Origin: Vermamoeba vermiformis
Lineage: Eukaryota; Tubulinea; Echinamoebida
Assembly (NCBI GenBank): GCA_045837725.1
Contig: JBEWZL010000124.1
Span: 124,001-188,000 of the forward strand
DNA length: 64,000 bases
Direction of reading: 5' to 3'
This document shows positions 11,063-23,381 of this stretch, piece after piece; the first letter of the stretch is position 1; each line of letters opens with the position of its first letter. Both the position numbers and the translations under genes were made by a program. Below the pieces are notes generated by a model. It did not search any database. It was not told where the DNA came from and saw only the letters and a program-made list of their open reading frames with translations.

Positions 11063-12465
11063 ATGGAAAATACGCCCATTTTGGACGAAGGTAAATATAG
11101 TGCTTACGTTTCGAAATATTTAAGTATCCAAATCTAATTTCATATTAGATTTTAAACGAAGACTAACGTTAAAAATTATTCAGCTGGATTTGGAAACTTT
11201 GAATCAACGCAATTAGCAGACTGGGCCCGAAAAATATTAGCGAATGAGGTAGAGAAGGTAGAGTCTCGGAGGGACTTACTGGCCAAAATGTCCTAGATCT
11301 GGATCATCAAGCGTTTTTTGCCGTACTTCAACGCGCTGGATTCAAATCAGGACCGTTACAAACTCTTTGGAAGCAAATCCAACGCATCAAACAACAAAAG
11401 ACAGGTGCGTAGCATCTAATCTATTAATGAATCATTTTAACTAATATAATATTATTAAGAACAACCTGCGCCTCTCTTAGAAAAGTTTACGACAGTAAAC
11501 TCAACCTTTGCTGTTTAAGCGCTACGTCTAATTTATTTATTAGAAATATCATCATGACAACTATGATGCATTGTTACGCACGGACAACAATCGCGAGATT
11601 CACATCACTACTCAAATTGTTGCAAAGACCAGTCGATCAATGATACTGAAAGCAAGTTGGCCAGAAACAAATCAATTTGTTTGCGTCAAGTGTTGTCGTG
11701 GTGTAGATACCTCTTTGAAGAACGAAATTGATGTTTTGAAACAACTCAATGCCGCCAATGTGCCTAATGTACCACAGCTACTAGCAAGCGGCTATTTGCA
11801 CCAGAATGGTGAGAGATATTATTGCTTTGTAACAGATAGGGTAAGCTTAAGATCGTCGTGGAGATTGTAGTTTGTATGGTCTTTCTGGGAAATTTCGTAC
11901 AGTTTGGCGAGAGTGTTACTTCACTGTTGCCCTTGCCATTTGCTGAGGTGCAGAACATGGCTAGCGATGTATTGCAAGCGTTGGAGAACATACACAAACT
12001 TGGGTTCGTTCATTCGGACGTCAAACCTGCAAATATCGTGCGCAAATGGGACGAATCTTTGCAGCAGTATCGTTACATCCTGATTGATTTTGGACTTTCA
12101 TTCCTTGAAGGGTCGATTAAAGACGACAATTGGGGCTGTAGTATTGAATACGCATCAATAGAAATGCTCAACGGAAATGTTCCTGCAAGTCCCTGTGTTT
12201 AATACTTATTTTATTAACTTTAATGTAGACAAGTAAAGACGATTTGAAGGCATTATGGTACACTGTAATGCATGCACTGACCGGTTCGTTACCTTGGCAA
12301 CATGTCTTCATGTCAGCGGAATTAACAAAGAGGCTCAAAGAGGCGTGGAAAGATGAGTTGATGTATCAAGAGAATCAAGGCTACACAAAGCTCGTCCAGT
12401 TGTATGATGCAATGGACGTGCTCTCACCACATCAAGCATGGGAACAATACTTAATGACTCAATAA
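11063..12465 (+). CDS. SAM-like domain plus CK1-type protein kinase, with a frame break
   Basis: Likely exons: 11063-11090, 11184-11404, 11460-11494, 11544-11840, 11903-12178, 12229-12465. The second exon encodes a SAM-like helical region (ADWARKILANE ... LDHQAFFAVLQRAGF), but its two halves are in different frames. The exon lengths confirm a one-base mismatch near 11250-11265. The rest is a CK1-group kinase: VCVK (ATP lysine), an acidic residue in LKNEIDVL, HSDVKPANIV as catalytic loop (Ser replaces the usual Arg), DFG, EYASIEML matching the CK1 YASI signature, then KDDLKALWY and LPWQ. The kinase half reads open to the stop. The 12178/12229 junction is less certain; another donor is possible. 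Either a recent frameshift or an error in the sequence would explain the break. Confidence 0.68.
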
Positions 12466-12659
12466 TAGACTCAGTTTGTGCCACGATGGACAGGCTCTCA
12501 CTTAAAGACAACTTGATTTCATTGTCGATGTATATTACGTTGCAAAGTGACGTAGCAAATGCATGGTTCTACAAATGGTTGATGCTGCTCATCCATTGAC
12601 TACATTGATAACACTCTTCGACGAACGCTAGTCGGGCTGTAATAAACTTCTCTTTATTC
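12466..12659. other. Intergenic, tail-to-tail genes
   Basis: Short gap between the kinase stop and the stop of heparinase copy 1 on the other strand. The reverse-strand polyadenylation signal of the latter is visible at about 12640-12657. Confidence 0.5.
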
Positions 12660-15421
12660 TCAAACCAACATGATACATGAAGCAACAGTTATTGTAACAA
12701 ACCAACATACAGCACGTGAGGCAGTGCTGGTAACAGAGCTGTCAGGTGTGTGAGAGTTGGTGGGAGTTTCAGGATTAGTAAAGGTGAGTTGATTGCCATC
12801 CCAAGTGCCAATTGTTTCGCCGATATTGAACGACCACGTGTCCCCATTATGATTAAGCTGCGGTTCATTTCCCGTACAGTCAGGATCCAACAACACAACA
12901 AACGTGACTGACGTGAGATTTGTGTTGAGTTTGAACTGTCCGTGTGCTTGATTAGGCAAGTTCACCGGAACAGTAAATTGATCTGTTTGAGTGAAGGCGT
13001 AATCAGATGACGTGTACAGCATCTTGATGCACAACGATGCGTTGCCATCACTTGACTTGACAGTCGATGGCGAGACAACAGTGAAGTTTTTGAATGCGTG
13101 CAGATTCCATTCAAAGCTGCGAGACGAGTTGGCGTCAAATTGATCGAAGATCACAAATTGATTGCTAGCACGGAAGTAGACAATGGAGCGAATGGCACGT
13201 GTTAACTGAAGATTTGTGTTAGCTACACCATAGTTGTACGCGACCAAAGCATCGCCAGTGATGAAATCAAACTCGTTTGAGTGGCCAAATTGAGTGATGT
13301 TGCCTGTTGCCGAGATATTATCAATCAATTGCCCAACACCTCCATCCATTGTCACACCACCGCTCTTAGATCGCGTGGTCCTAGTCCAACCATTATGATG
13401 AGCAGAGCCATAGTAATCGTAGTACCCACTGTTGATGAGCAGCGCTTTGCCTTTGTGTGCAAATGTGAAGCACAACTGATCCGCGTAGTTGTGATTGAAC
13501 GAGCCGAATCTGCCTGAGCGGAAAAACATTGACGTGCGTAGATTGTCAGCAAGAGAGCTGTGGAATGAGGCCCAGCCAATCGATTCCAAGTGTATAGCAT
13601 TGGGATAGTTGCCTGTCAGAGGTTGAGGCGAGTTGAACTCACGACTCCAAATAACATCGTAGCGGAGCGTGTCGACAATGCCTTTGTAGGTGAGCGCATT
13701 GCAGTACCAGTTATAAAGTTCTTGGTATTCCATGGTCGGAGATTCATCAAGGATGTAACTAACAACGTTGAGACAGACCATAGGTTGATACACTCGCATG
13801 TCATTCTGCCCGCTGTCACCAAAGCCAAGGCCACCGGATGCCGCGCCTGGCGGGGAGAAGTAAATGAACTGCAAGGGCCACTGCTGCACCCACTGCTTCT
13901 GGTACAGACTCACGCCAGTACTCCACTTCAAGAATTTGAAGTTAGACGGTTCACTTGTCGCGGAGTAGTAGTTGTAGCCCATGCCGTCGCCGAAGCCTCC
14001 TTCGTGCTCACCCCACGTGCTGTACATGTTGAAGAACATCGGAATACTCGCTGCCCATGCGTCTGCTTCAGGAATCAGTCCAAGCATTGCCGCACTAGCA
14101 CTGGCAACGTTGCCGAGAGTGGCGGCACCATGAGAGTCGTATGGTGCTGTCATTAATTGAGTGAAGAAATATCCATTGTTGTACACTTGTTCAGTTCTGT
14201 TCTGGATGTTAGCTAAGATTCTATTGCGATCAGTTACGGTGAAGTTGTCGTAGATCAAATCTAGGGTTTGCGCCAATGACAAGAGGATGGCTCCGTTTAC
14301 TAGATCTTGTGAGGCATAGCTTGTTGCTCCGGCTGGATCCGTGTCCAAAAGTGCTAATGTTCTTCGCTTGAGCTCGTTGACCAAGGTTGCGTTTGACGAG
14401 TCGTACCAAAGAGCGTAAATGCAGTTTGAAATGTAAAGGACCTGCGGACTCGTGTAATCATTCATAACGCTCAATAGGTAGGCAGCCATTCAGGAGATCC
14501 AAGAGGAAAATCACTAGCAGTTTTGTTCGGTGCAGCAGGAAGTGTTGCTCCGAGCTTACTGTTCAGGTAAGGAATTACAACGGTATTCAATTGCTTGACG
14601 AAAGATTGACCAGCGGATGAAGCCAAGAAAGTCGCCTTCGCATCGCCCTTAAGCAACAATCGTGGACGAGCAGAGTTCTTCGTCGTTGTGATGACGTCAC
14701 TGGGCACGATAAATGTTGTGGCATCGGATGTGACGAAGAACGAGCGCACATCGCTGTCAGTCGACGTGCCCATGACAGAGTTCATCAAAGTCACTCTCCA
14801 AAAGTATGTCGTGTCCACGGGTAAGGCAAGCGGCACGTTGTAGAAGTTGTTTGTCGTGTTGAAACTCCAGTCAGGTTGACGATCGGATGCCGAGTTGGCC
14901 CAGATCGACAATTTAAAGGATTTGCCGGTGCCAAGATATCCTTGAGCAGTCCACCAAAATGAGGGAGGATTAGATTTAATAATTGCACCATCTGGCGGAA
15001 CGATCCGAACGTAAAGCAATCCATGATTCGTTAATATATCTAACAATTGACATTAGCAAGGGTAAATATGCGATCATCAAATTAAATACCTCCGACAACA
15101 AAATTAGATGCGAAGGTCAGCAGGATGAATGCCATAAAAAACAGCTGCAGTCTCATTGCGTCCGGTTTGTCAGCTCACTAGCGAAATATGGTCTGTTAAC
15201 AAGTTTATGATCGCATTAAGATATGCCTTACGGTGATTGTTGGCTCTAATTCAAGATTTTGTTGATTAATAAAATAAGACGCGTGGGCTAAATTTTCTTA
15301 CTTTTTTTGAATCACTTCACATCCCCTTGTTAGTCATTGCGGTCTACTTATCCGGAGTTCCGTTTACCTATAATTAAAGAGCAAGTTAAAAAGGACGTAG
15401 GAGATACTAAGAATTATTTTA
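12640..15421 (-). repeat. Inverted segmental duplication, left arm
   Basis: Matches about 23400-26190 on the opposite strand, covering the whole heparinase gene plus about 270 bases upstream. Similarity is high throughout, including the intron. The arms lie about 8 kb apart with their 5' ends facing each other. Confidence 0.85.
12660..15156 (-). pseudogene. Heparinase II/III-like secreted protein, copy 1 (one frameshift)
   Basis: Minus-strand twin of the gene at 23674-26170. Exon 1 (15090-15156) encodes a signal peptide starting MRLQLFFMAFILL; the large second exon starts at 15039. The reading frame is lost near 14487. Where copy 2 has the codons for PEWAAYSSSV, copy 1 lacks one G of a GGG run and reads into a stop. 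Past that point a second frame is open for 609 codons to the stop at 12660. Everything else resembles copy 2 closely, including the heparinase-type block at YADQLCFTFAHKGKALL and the hydrophobic C-terminus. With only one lesion, decay is recent or the base was lost in sequencing. Confidence 0.85.
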
Positions 15422-16013
15422 ATCGACTTCTCGTATGTTTAATCTAATTTACGGTTAAAAATTGTAACATTAATTATATTATCAAATAGACTTGCTGGAA
15501 ATAAGTGAAGAACTATTTAGTAATTTAATTTATTATTAACCAATGATTTTGCAACACTGAAATGCATTTACCTATTTTGTAGACTATTTTCGAGTGAAGC
15601 TCAATACAAAGACTGCAAGCAATGTCGATGTCCTACCCGCCATGTCGTGTTGTTGTCAATACGGTTAGTTTGATTTTGCGTCGCCAACAAAAACACATTT
15701 TGACGCGTCGTTGTTGGAAAATTGGTCCATTGTGATTTGATAGGTCCACACGTCAAAATATTGCTTTGACTGGAAAGCAATTAATTATTTATAAATGCCT
15801 TTTAGCGGTAAAGGTGATAATTTAATATTTGGAAGCAATGCAAGCTTGATTGATTGAGCTGTAATTAATAATTAGGCGAAAGGAATATTCTTATCGTAAT
15901 TTAGCCATCAAGGAATAATATTTTAATATTAATACCTGGTACCGGATGAGAGGAGTCGTCGATCAAAAAGATCGGATTTTTGAAATGCTACATCGCAACG
16001 GCAACGAACTGCA
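15157..16013. other. Intergenic between divergent genes
   Basis: Holds the promoter of heparinase copy 1 and the upstream region of WDHD1. Bases 15240-15421 are homologous in inverted orientation to the region upstream of copy 2. Bases 15422-15581 have no counterpart there, and similarity resumes for 19 bases at 15582-15600. No further gene is supported. Confidence 0.6.
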
Positions 16014-16201
16014 ATGGCGAAGAGTTTGCTAGAACTGAGACGAGACCAGACAATAGAGGCACGCGTGGTGCAAGGACGAGACAAAGATCAGACAGAAAAG
16101 TTGCCGCCAAAAAAATTGAATTTTTACAACGGTAACTTGACTTTTGTTTCGAATTTCAACACGTTTTTAACATTATTCCTTTAGCATACTACCACGCCTA
16201 A
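16014..16201 (+). CDS. Small spliced upstream ORF, 44 codons
   Basis: ATG at 16014; exon 16014-16131 ends at a GTAAC donor and is joined in phase to 16185-16201 after a TTTAG acceptor. The peptide is 44 residues, highly charged (KSLLELRRDQ ... LPPKKLNFYN), and stops at 16199-16201. The stop is nine bases before the WDHD1 start codon at 16211, so this could be the 5' leader of the WDHD1 transcript or a small separate gene read from the same mRNA. No family is recognised. The support is the open frame across a good intron, nothing more. Confidence 0.4.
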
Positions 16202-16210
16202 ACTCGTGCT

Positions 16211-19200
16211 ATGAGCCAAGTAAAATTACACGTTGCCACGGTGAAGGGTTGGACTCTTGCCAGATTTACAGATAAGGAGTAAGTTCTCCTGAAGCAATAA
16301 TTGGTTCCTACATCGATTTATTAATATTTAATAATTAGTGGTGCATTCGTTCTTACGAGCGATCATTCTCACAAGGTGAAAGCCTTGGACAAGAACGGGG
16401 AAACCAAGTCTGATCAAAAAAAACACGACGATGGAATCAACGATATTGCCATTATGAACGTACGGCACTATATATATTTTACCACCAAGTAAATTCTAAT
16501 ATTTCGTCAGACTTTCCTCGTGACTGCATCTTCAGATCGCACAACCCGTTTGTGGAGCATTGACGAGGGTATTATTGAAGGTGGTGACCAATTTGATCGA
16601 GTAGATACGAAAGTATACTCAGTTGCTGGTTCGAGCGATACAAACTTCGTTGCTTGCGGGTAAGTCAAGTAAAATTCGAATCTGACTTAGATTTGAGATT
16701 CAAAAGACATTTACGGTATTAAGTACGTTACTAACATAATATTTAGTACCGATCGATCCATTAGATTGCTTCAACGTCACGATATGACTTATCTCCGCTC
16801 GATCAAGGGCCACGAAGGTTTCGTAACCAGTTTGGCTTTTGACCCTTGCAGAAACTATCTTGCCTCTGCTGCTACTGATGGCACCGTTAAAATCTGGAAA
16901 TATACTGCTGATGACGCTCTTATGACCACTTTGAACATTGCTAGCAAGGACAACTCGTAAGTTCCTGATCTGTTGTTCTTATTTTCTCGCCCAAAACAAT
17001 TCTAATGCGTATCGTTAGTCTATCACAACGTAATAAAATGGCCTGGAGCAAGAGTGGCGCTTATTTGGCCGTTGCTACCGACAAAGGTAAGATCCGTGCT
17101 CAACAGTCATGAGAGCGCCTTTATTAACCTATTATTAGGTGTTGCAATCATCTCTCGTGATACTTGGCAAGTTCAATACACTACAGAGGAGCCATCTAAG
17201 GTTTTGGACGTTGCTTGGTCTGCATCTGGCGACTACTTGGCCTCCGCTCACGAGAAATCAGTTTTTATCTGGTCCACCGAGGATTGGGCATCTACTAACA
17301 GGTAATTAACTATACATCATTTATTTGAGCCACATCGGGTGGATTGTACTGACTCATTTCATTCTTAGAATTGAAGTTGCTGGCGTTAGCTCGATCGAGT
17401 GGCACCCAAAAAATCAAACTACTCTTCTCGTGTCTACCGTTGAAGGTCAATGGGGTCTTATTGAGAATGTTATCTTTGAATCAAAGAAGAAAAAAGCGAA
17501 AACTGCCGCAGCGGATCCCTTAGCTGAAGTGCAGAGACAAGAGAACTCCCTAAAATTTCTATTGGATGATGAAGCTGATGAGGACGATGAAGGAGACGAC
17601 CTCGATCAAATGATTCTCGACGACTCATCCAACCAGTAAGCTTTCAAAATCGAATCCACAATTTTTTAACTTTTCCTAGTGGTTCATCCTCCAGAAAGGT
17701 ACCTTTGGGCAGGTCTCGTCGTAGTTTGGTTGACGATAATTCTTCCGTGATTAACGACGATATGGGCGACTTTATCGTTGACGATGTTGCCAGCGAAAAG
17801 AGCTTCAAATCCGCTACTTCGAAGAATATCATGGCTGCTCCTAAAAACAAGGCTCCTAAGGAACCTAAACAAGCTGTTACTATTATTCAAGGCTATACTC
17901 CCGAAATTCAAGCTCCTTTCCAACCAAACGCATCCAGCGTTGAAGAAAAACGCCGTTACCTAGGTACGAATATGAAGCTAATTTGTTCATAGTTCCATTA
18001 CCTAACAATATATAATATTGTAGCTTGGAATACTACTGGCAGCGTTGTTGCTCGTTACGACGACGCTTCAACTAACATTGAAGTCGAATTCAGCGATCAA
18101 AGCGCTCACAAGAACTTCAGTATGAATAAGGGCATTAAGATTACGTAAGTATTAACAACTATAGTTATATTAAGAGCGTTTATTAACGGTTTTATTTGTA
18201 GTCAAGCTGCCTTGGGTAATAAGGCCGTTGTTTTGGCTAGTGATGGCAAAGACGGTAATGCCTCGTCAGTTCTTTACTGTCAATTCGAGTCCTGGGCTCA
18301 CAACTCTGATTGGACTATTAAATTGGAGCAACCTGAGCAAGTTGAAGGTTCGTTGTTAGATTCGATCCGGATGTAGAAAACAAAACTAATTTGTACTCAT
18401 TTAGCCGTTGCTGTTGGTGATGAATGGATTGCCATTGCTACTTCTAACCGATTCTTGCGCATTTTCACCACTTCTGGCATTCAGCGCGCAGTTTTGTCTG
18501 TTGCCGGTGATGTTGTCTCAATGGTCGGTCAACAACGCAAACTTGCCGTCATTTTCAGTGCTACCCCTAACCTTCCTGGTATGTACATTATTCTACTAAT
18601 TTTGGAGAGTAGACCTGACTCTAGTTTGTTTTTTTAGGTGATCAGAACATGAACTTTATGGTTCTTGATGTTCAAAAGCAATTGACTCTTACTGAAGGTT
18701 TCTTGCCTTTGAGCCGCAAGAGCAGATTGGAATGGATTGGCTTCTCTGATGAAGAACACGTACGCATCCACAAAAGGTCTTGAGATCTCATATTTCTAAC
18801 CTTTCGTTTCAGATGCTTTGCTCATTTGACTCAGCCGGTATTTTGCGAGCTCTTGTTAGCCCTACCAGCCAAGTAAGTTCTATATTAAAATGAAATTACC
18901 TACCATGGTACTAACCGGATGTTGTTAGGGTGAGTGGGGCAAACAATGGTCTCCGATCTGCGAGACTGAAACTAACGGCAAAGGCACTCGTGTGTGGCCT
19001 ATTGGTATCGTGCACGACAAGCTCATCTATATTCCCAAGCCAGTACGTAAAATAATATTCTTTTTGCGTCCTGATTACTTACGTTATTTTTTTTTCCTTT
19101 TTAGGAAAGCGCAGTTGCTCCGTTAGTCTTGCCTAGACCTACTCCTACAACTTTGCAGCTTCAAATCCCCGTTTTGAACGTGAACAAGAAGGAAGAAGAG

Positions 19201-20048
19201 TACATGCGCGAGAGCATCCGGTACTTCCATACTAAACAAGAAGCAATGGATAAGTGCGTCGATGGCTCTTCTTGGAAGACTGATGGTGATTTGCTCGATG
19301 AGCAAGTCAAGCTCGACAAACTCATGACTGAGATCCTTGCCGTACGTTGACGACCACATCCGTTTTCAATAGCTCTATACTAACAATACCCTTAATGTTT
19401 AGGCTGCTGCTAGTGGTGACAAACTTGAACGTGCTTATGATGCTGCTTCACTGATGCTTTTGCGCCGCTCTTTGTCAATTGGTTTGGCCGTTGCTCAGCG
19501 ACTCAATCACGGTGCTTTGGCTCAAAAGATTCAAAACCTGAGCGTACGTAGCATTAATAGTTATACTATAGCCGGCAAGTACTCATCGAATACTTTATAG
19601 GAGCAACAAGGTCGCTTTATGCACGATGTTGTGCCTTCGACTACATCCGCATCCAGTGCTGAAGACGACTCCGATGCTCGTCCTACTAAGCGTCAACGAA
19701 CGTCAATGGACACTCACAAAGTCACTGCAGTTGAAAGCGACCAAGAGAGTGATGAAGAGAGCGTTGAATCTCAACAATCCAGCTCTATTAAGGAAAACGA
19801 GCGCAATGCTACCAACATTTTGAATAGCTTGCCTGCCAAGCCCGTTGAAAAGAAGCAGCCCGCTGCTGTAAAAGGTATTTAATTAACAATAACTTACTTC
19901 AGTTCAAATACTTACGAGATCTTGTTCAGCAAATCCGTTTGCCAAACTGACCGCGCAACCTGCTCCTACTTCTGGATCGCTGTTTTCTACGATCAACTCG
20001 ATTAAATCATCGCCTGCCAACAACAAGAAAAGAAAACTCTTTAATTAG
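16211..20048 (+). CDS. WDHD1: WDHD1/AND-1/Ctf4 replisome hub protein
   Basis: Eighteen exons join in phase to 945 residues: 16211-16278, 16339-16459, 16511-16659, 16747-16956, 17019-17086, 17139-17301, 17369-17635, 17680-17963, 18024-18144, 18202-18347, 18405-18578, 18638-18759, 18813-18872, 18929-19042, 19105-19341, 19403-19543, 19601-19874, 19930-20048. The first ~300 residues are WD40 repeats (SSDRTTRLWSI, SAATDGTVKIWK). An acidic, Ser-rich linker follows (DEDDEGDDLDQ). The second propeller is the Ctf4 SepB-type domain, opening at WNTTGSVVARYDD, ahead of a helical bundle. The family links the CMG helicase to polymerase alpha-primase at forks. The C-terminus is a disordered tail with basic clusters ending KKRKLFN, a likely nuclear signal; the HMG box of animal WDHD1 is absent. 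Confidence 0.93.
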
Positions 20049-20169
20049 AGTGTCTTTCGTTGCCTCGGCATTGTAACTTATAATTAAACTTTAAATTTAT
20101 CAGATCGTACAGAAGGCTTCGATAGAGCGCAGCAAGTAGTGACTCGACCACTAAATTGCTGTTTGTCTC

Positions 20170-20274
20170 GGGCACGACCACACTACCAAGAATGCACCGC
20201 TTCCCGTCCGATCAGCGAAGTTAAGCTTGTTCAGGCCTTCAGGAGACTACCTGGGAATCGGAGGTGTTGTGCTC
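20170..20274 (+). rRNA. 5S rRNA-like gene, about 105 nt (short)
   Basis: The ends GGGCACGAC and GTTGTGCTC pair over nine bases as the closing helix. Between them are the hallmarks GAATGCACCG, CCGATCAGCGAAGTTAAGC (helix III and box A) and GGAGACTACCTGGGAA. Compared with a standard 5S of about 118-120 nt, roughly 14 bases are missing after GGCC, in the loop E/helix IV part, where a GUUAGUACUUGGAUG-like stretch should be. A T-run follows at 20275-20292, as expected for an RNA polymerase III terminator. It is either a lineage-specific short 5S or a 5S pseudogene. Confidence 0.7.
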
Positions 20275-20409
20275 TTTACTTTTTGTTTTTTGCCTCTCCT
20301 ATGTATCCCTAAGATTATCATGATAATTTTTACGACCGATCGGCATTTTGTGCATCTGGGTTCGATCGTGTTGTTGGGCCGATTTTTTTTTGTTCATTAT
20401 TGTATATAA

Positions 20410-21668
<1,259 letters not shown>

Positions 21669-21829
21669 CATAAACGTTATTTTAGTTTAGATATAGCATG
21701 GTTATTTTGATGCAGCGAGGTCGTATTAGTATTGTATAAATAATTCTTTATTATTATTTCTTTAACTCAATCTTTACATGGTTATACAAAATGGTTACTA
21801 GGTTTACTCTCCTAGGTTCGCTAATATTT

Positions 21830-22620
21830 GTAGTTGCGAGACTGTCGAATCATCCATCCAACTTTCGGTTGAGCTCGTTGTTAGAAGTTTTGAGCTCCTC
21901 GACTTTTTCCTTGAGGGTTTTAAGGGCCTCTGGGTTGTTGTTGACCGCATATTTTAGGCCTGGATCTCCACTGTCAGCTCATGTTTCGGAGCGGCTTTGC
22001 TTGTGGGGATACTGAATAGAAAATATTAGTATTACTTCTTGTATTGTCGAGTTAATAAAATGCAAAAAAAAATGATCTTCGAAAATTTGTACGTACAAAA
22101 ATTACTTCGCGAATTCACGCTTGAACGTGAAGCATACTTACTCAAGTATTCGTTGCAACACCAAGATTATAGTGCTTGCCGCAACTGCTGTGCCTAAGTT
22201 GCTTTTCATCGTAGGCCTGATGGGTACCACCTGATGCAGAAGAAACTTCGGTGGAATGGCCCAGCAATAATTCTATCGCTCGTGTAAAAGAAGATTTGTG
22301 TTCCATTGCAGTGAAGTTGTAATGTAACTGAAAAATCTCAACTCACGTCGCAAGTCGATTTGATTTTCCACACGTTGAACGGTGGCATGGACTGACCGGG
22401 GTTCCTTGGGTTTGCCCGATCCTTTAGACGAGGCAAAGAAAGAGTACCAAAGAGCGCCGTAATAGGGTTGCTTGTTGGGATTATCCAATATTGCAGGGCG
22501 TCGAATTTCATGTCGAATCTGTTAGCTTTTTCGCTCCTGGGCTCGATCAAGTTAACTGCAAATTGACCGATCCGATTCTCGAATATCTCCGCAAGAAGTT
22601 TTGCTCTGCTTAGGAAATTC
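21830..22620 (-). pseudogene. Decayed protein-coding remnants, minus strand
   Basis: Coding-like blocks are scattered and in shifting frames. About 22420-22620 reads LAEIFENRIGQFAVNL and SEKANRFDMKFDALQ. Then the frame changes to NPNKQPYYGALWYSFFASSK and HATVQRVENQIDLR up to a GTGAGT donor near 22344. A 56-codon frame (MEHKSSFTRAIELLLGHS) ends near 22140. A coiled-coil-like tail (EALKTLKEKVEELKTSNNEL) ends near 21860. Frame changes between blocks argue against a live gene. No family is recognised. Confidence 0.35.
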
Positions 22621-22850
22621 TCGAATATCTAGTACAATATCTCAACAAGGAATTATACTATTGGTCAGCTAAGAAATAGGACAAGATTTTTGAGCTCTAC
22701 GAACGAATGAAGATCGAGTTCGAACGCGAAGTCTTCTACAGTAAGAAGCTCATAATATATATAATATAAATGCAATATAATAGTATTTCGAGGTAGAAGT
22801 CCGAAAGTTAGGCTCAAAGTTGGATTTGACCGCCAAAAAAAAAGTAAATT
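22560..22850 (+). pseudogene. Degenerate coding remnant, plus strand
   Basis: Plus-strand frame reads LTDPILEYLRKKF, a stop, ILEYLVQYLNKELYYWSAKK, a stop, then DKIFELYERMKIEFEREVF, and after a possible intron YFEVEVRKLGSKLDL. Two in-frame stops and a short internal repeat (ILEYL) suggest a dead gene. Function unknown. Confidence 0.3.
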
Positions 22851-22899
22851 CAATTTCGATCCAGATGATTTTAATAATTGCAAATAACCTTATTAAATG

Positions 22900-23380
22900 T
22901 TTAATATGTAGTATAGATGTAAATTTGAGGCTTTGATTAATTTTTAAAAACTTATGGACCGACCTGAAAACGCATCGGGTTTCGTACTGGCCTGGAATTC
23001 AGAAAGACGAAGCCGCAAACAGTCTCTGATCTATATCATAATTTTTTTAATAGCTAATAACCATATTATTAATACTTACGGCACTATTCGGGGTTGCTGA
23101 CAAAGGTTGAGTCGGATGTAGGCGGCTTCAACCGGCGGAGAGTCAGCAGAGATAAGCAGCCGGTTGTCGGATATAGGCGCTTACCGCGAACCTTTGTCAA
23201 CATGTTTCATATTGTCGAAGAATAAGGAGTGGTTGTTGACTAGCGCGAGAGAGCAGAAAAATGAACATCAAAAAACAAAACTCTTTAGCGTACGCTTGAA
23301 TGAAGAGATTGGAGCAATTTTTTCTCGTAGAATTAATAATGATGCGTCATATTATGCCTATGGTTGATCTAAGCGTAAGA
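22900..23380. other. No gene recognised
   Basis: A/T-rich with a short near-repeat (GGATGTAGGCG and GGATATAGGCG at about 23113-23180). The right end at 23382-23400 begins the segment shared with the upstream region of heparinase copy 1. Confidence 0.4.
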
Positions 23381-23381
23381 G

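Noticed and set aside
13590-14156. 188-codon plus-strand frame in heparinase copy 1, with a twin antisense frame at 24674-25240
   Set aside because: It is present in both copies because the coding strand is shared; the peptide is Arg/His/Val-rich antisense noise.
12660-14489. A separate 609-residue gene starting at an internal ATG
   Set aside because: Alignment with copy 2 shows it is the second part of the same gene after a one-base loss.
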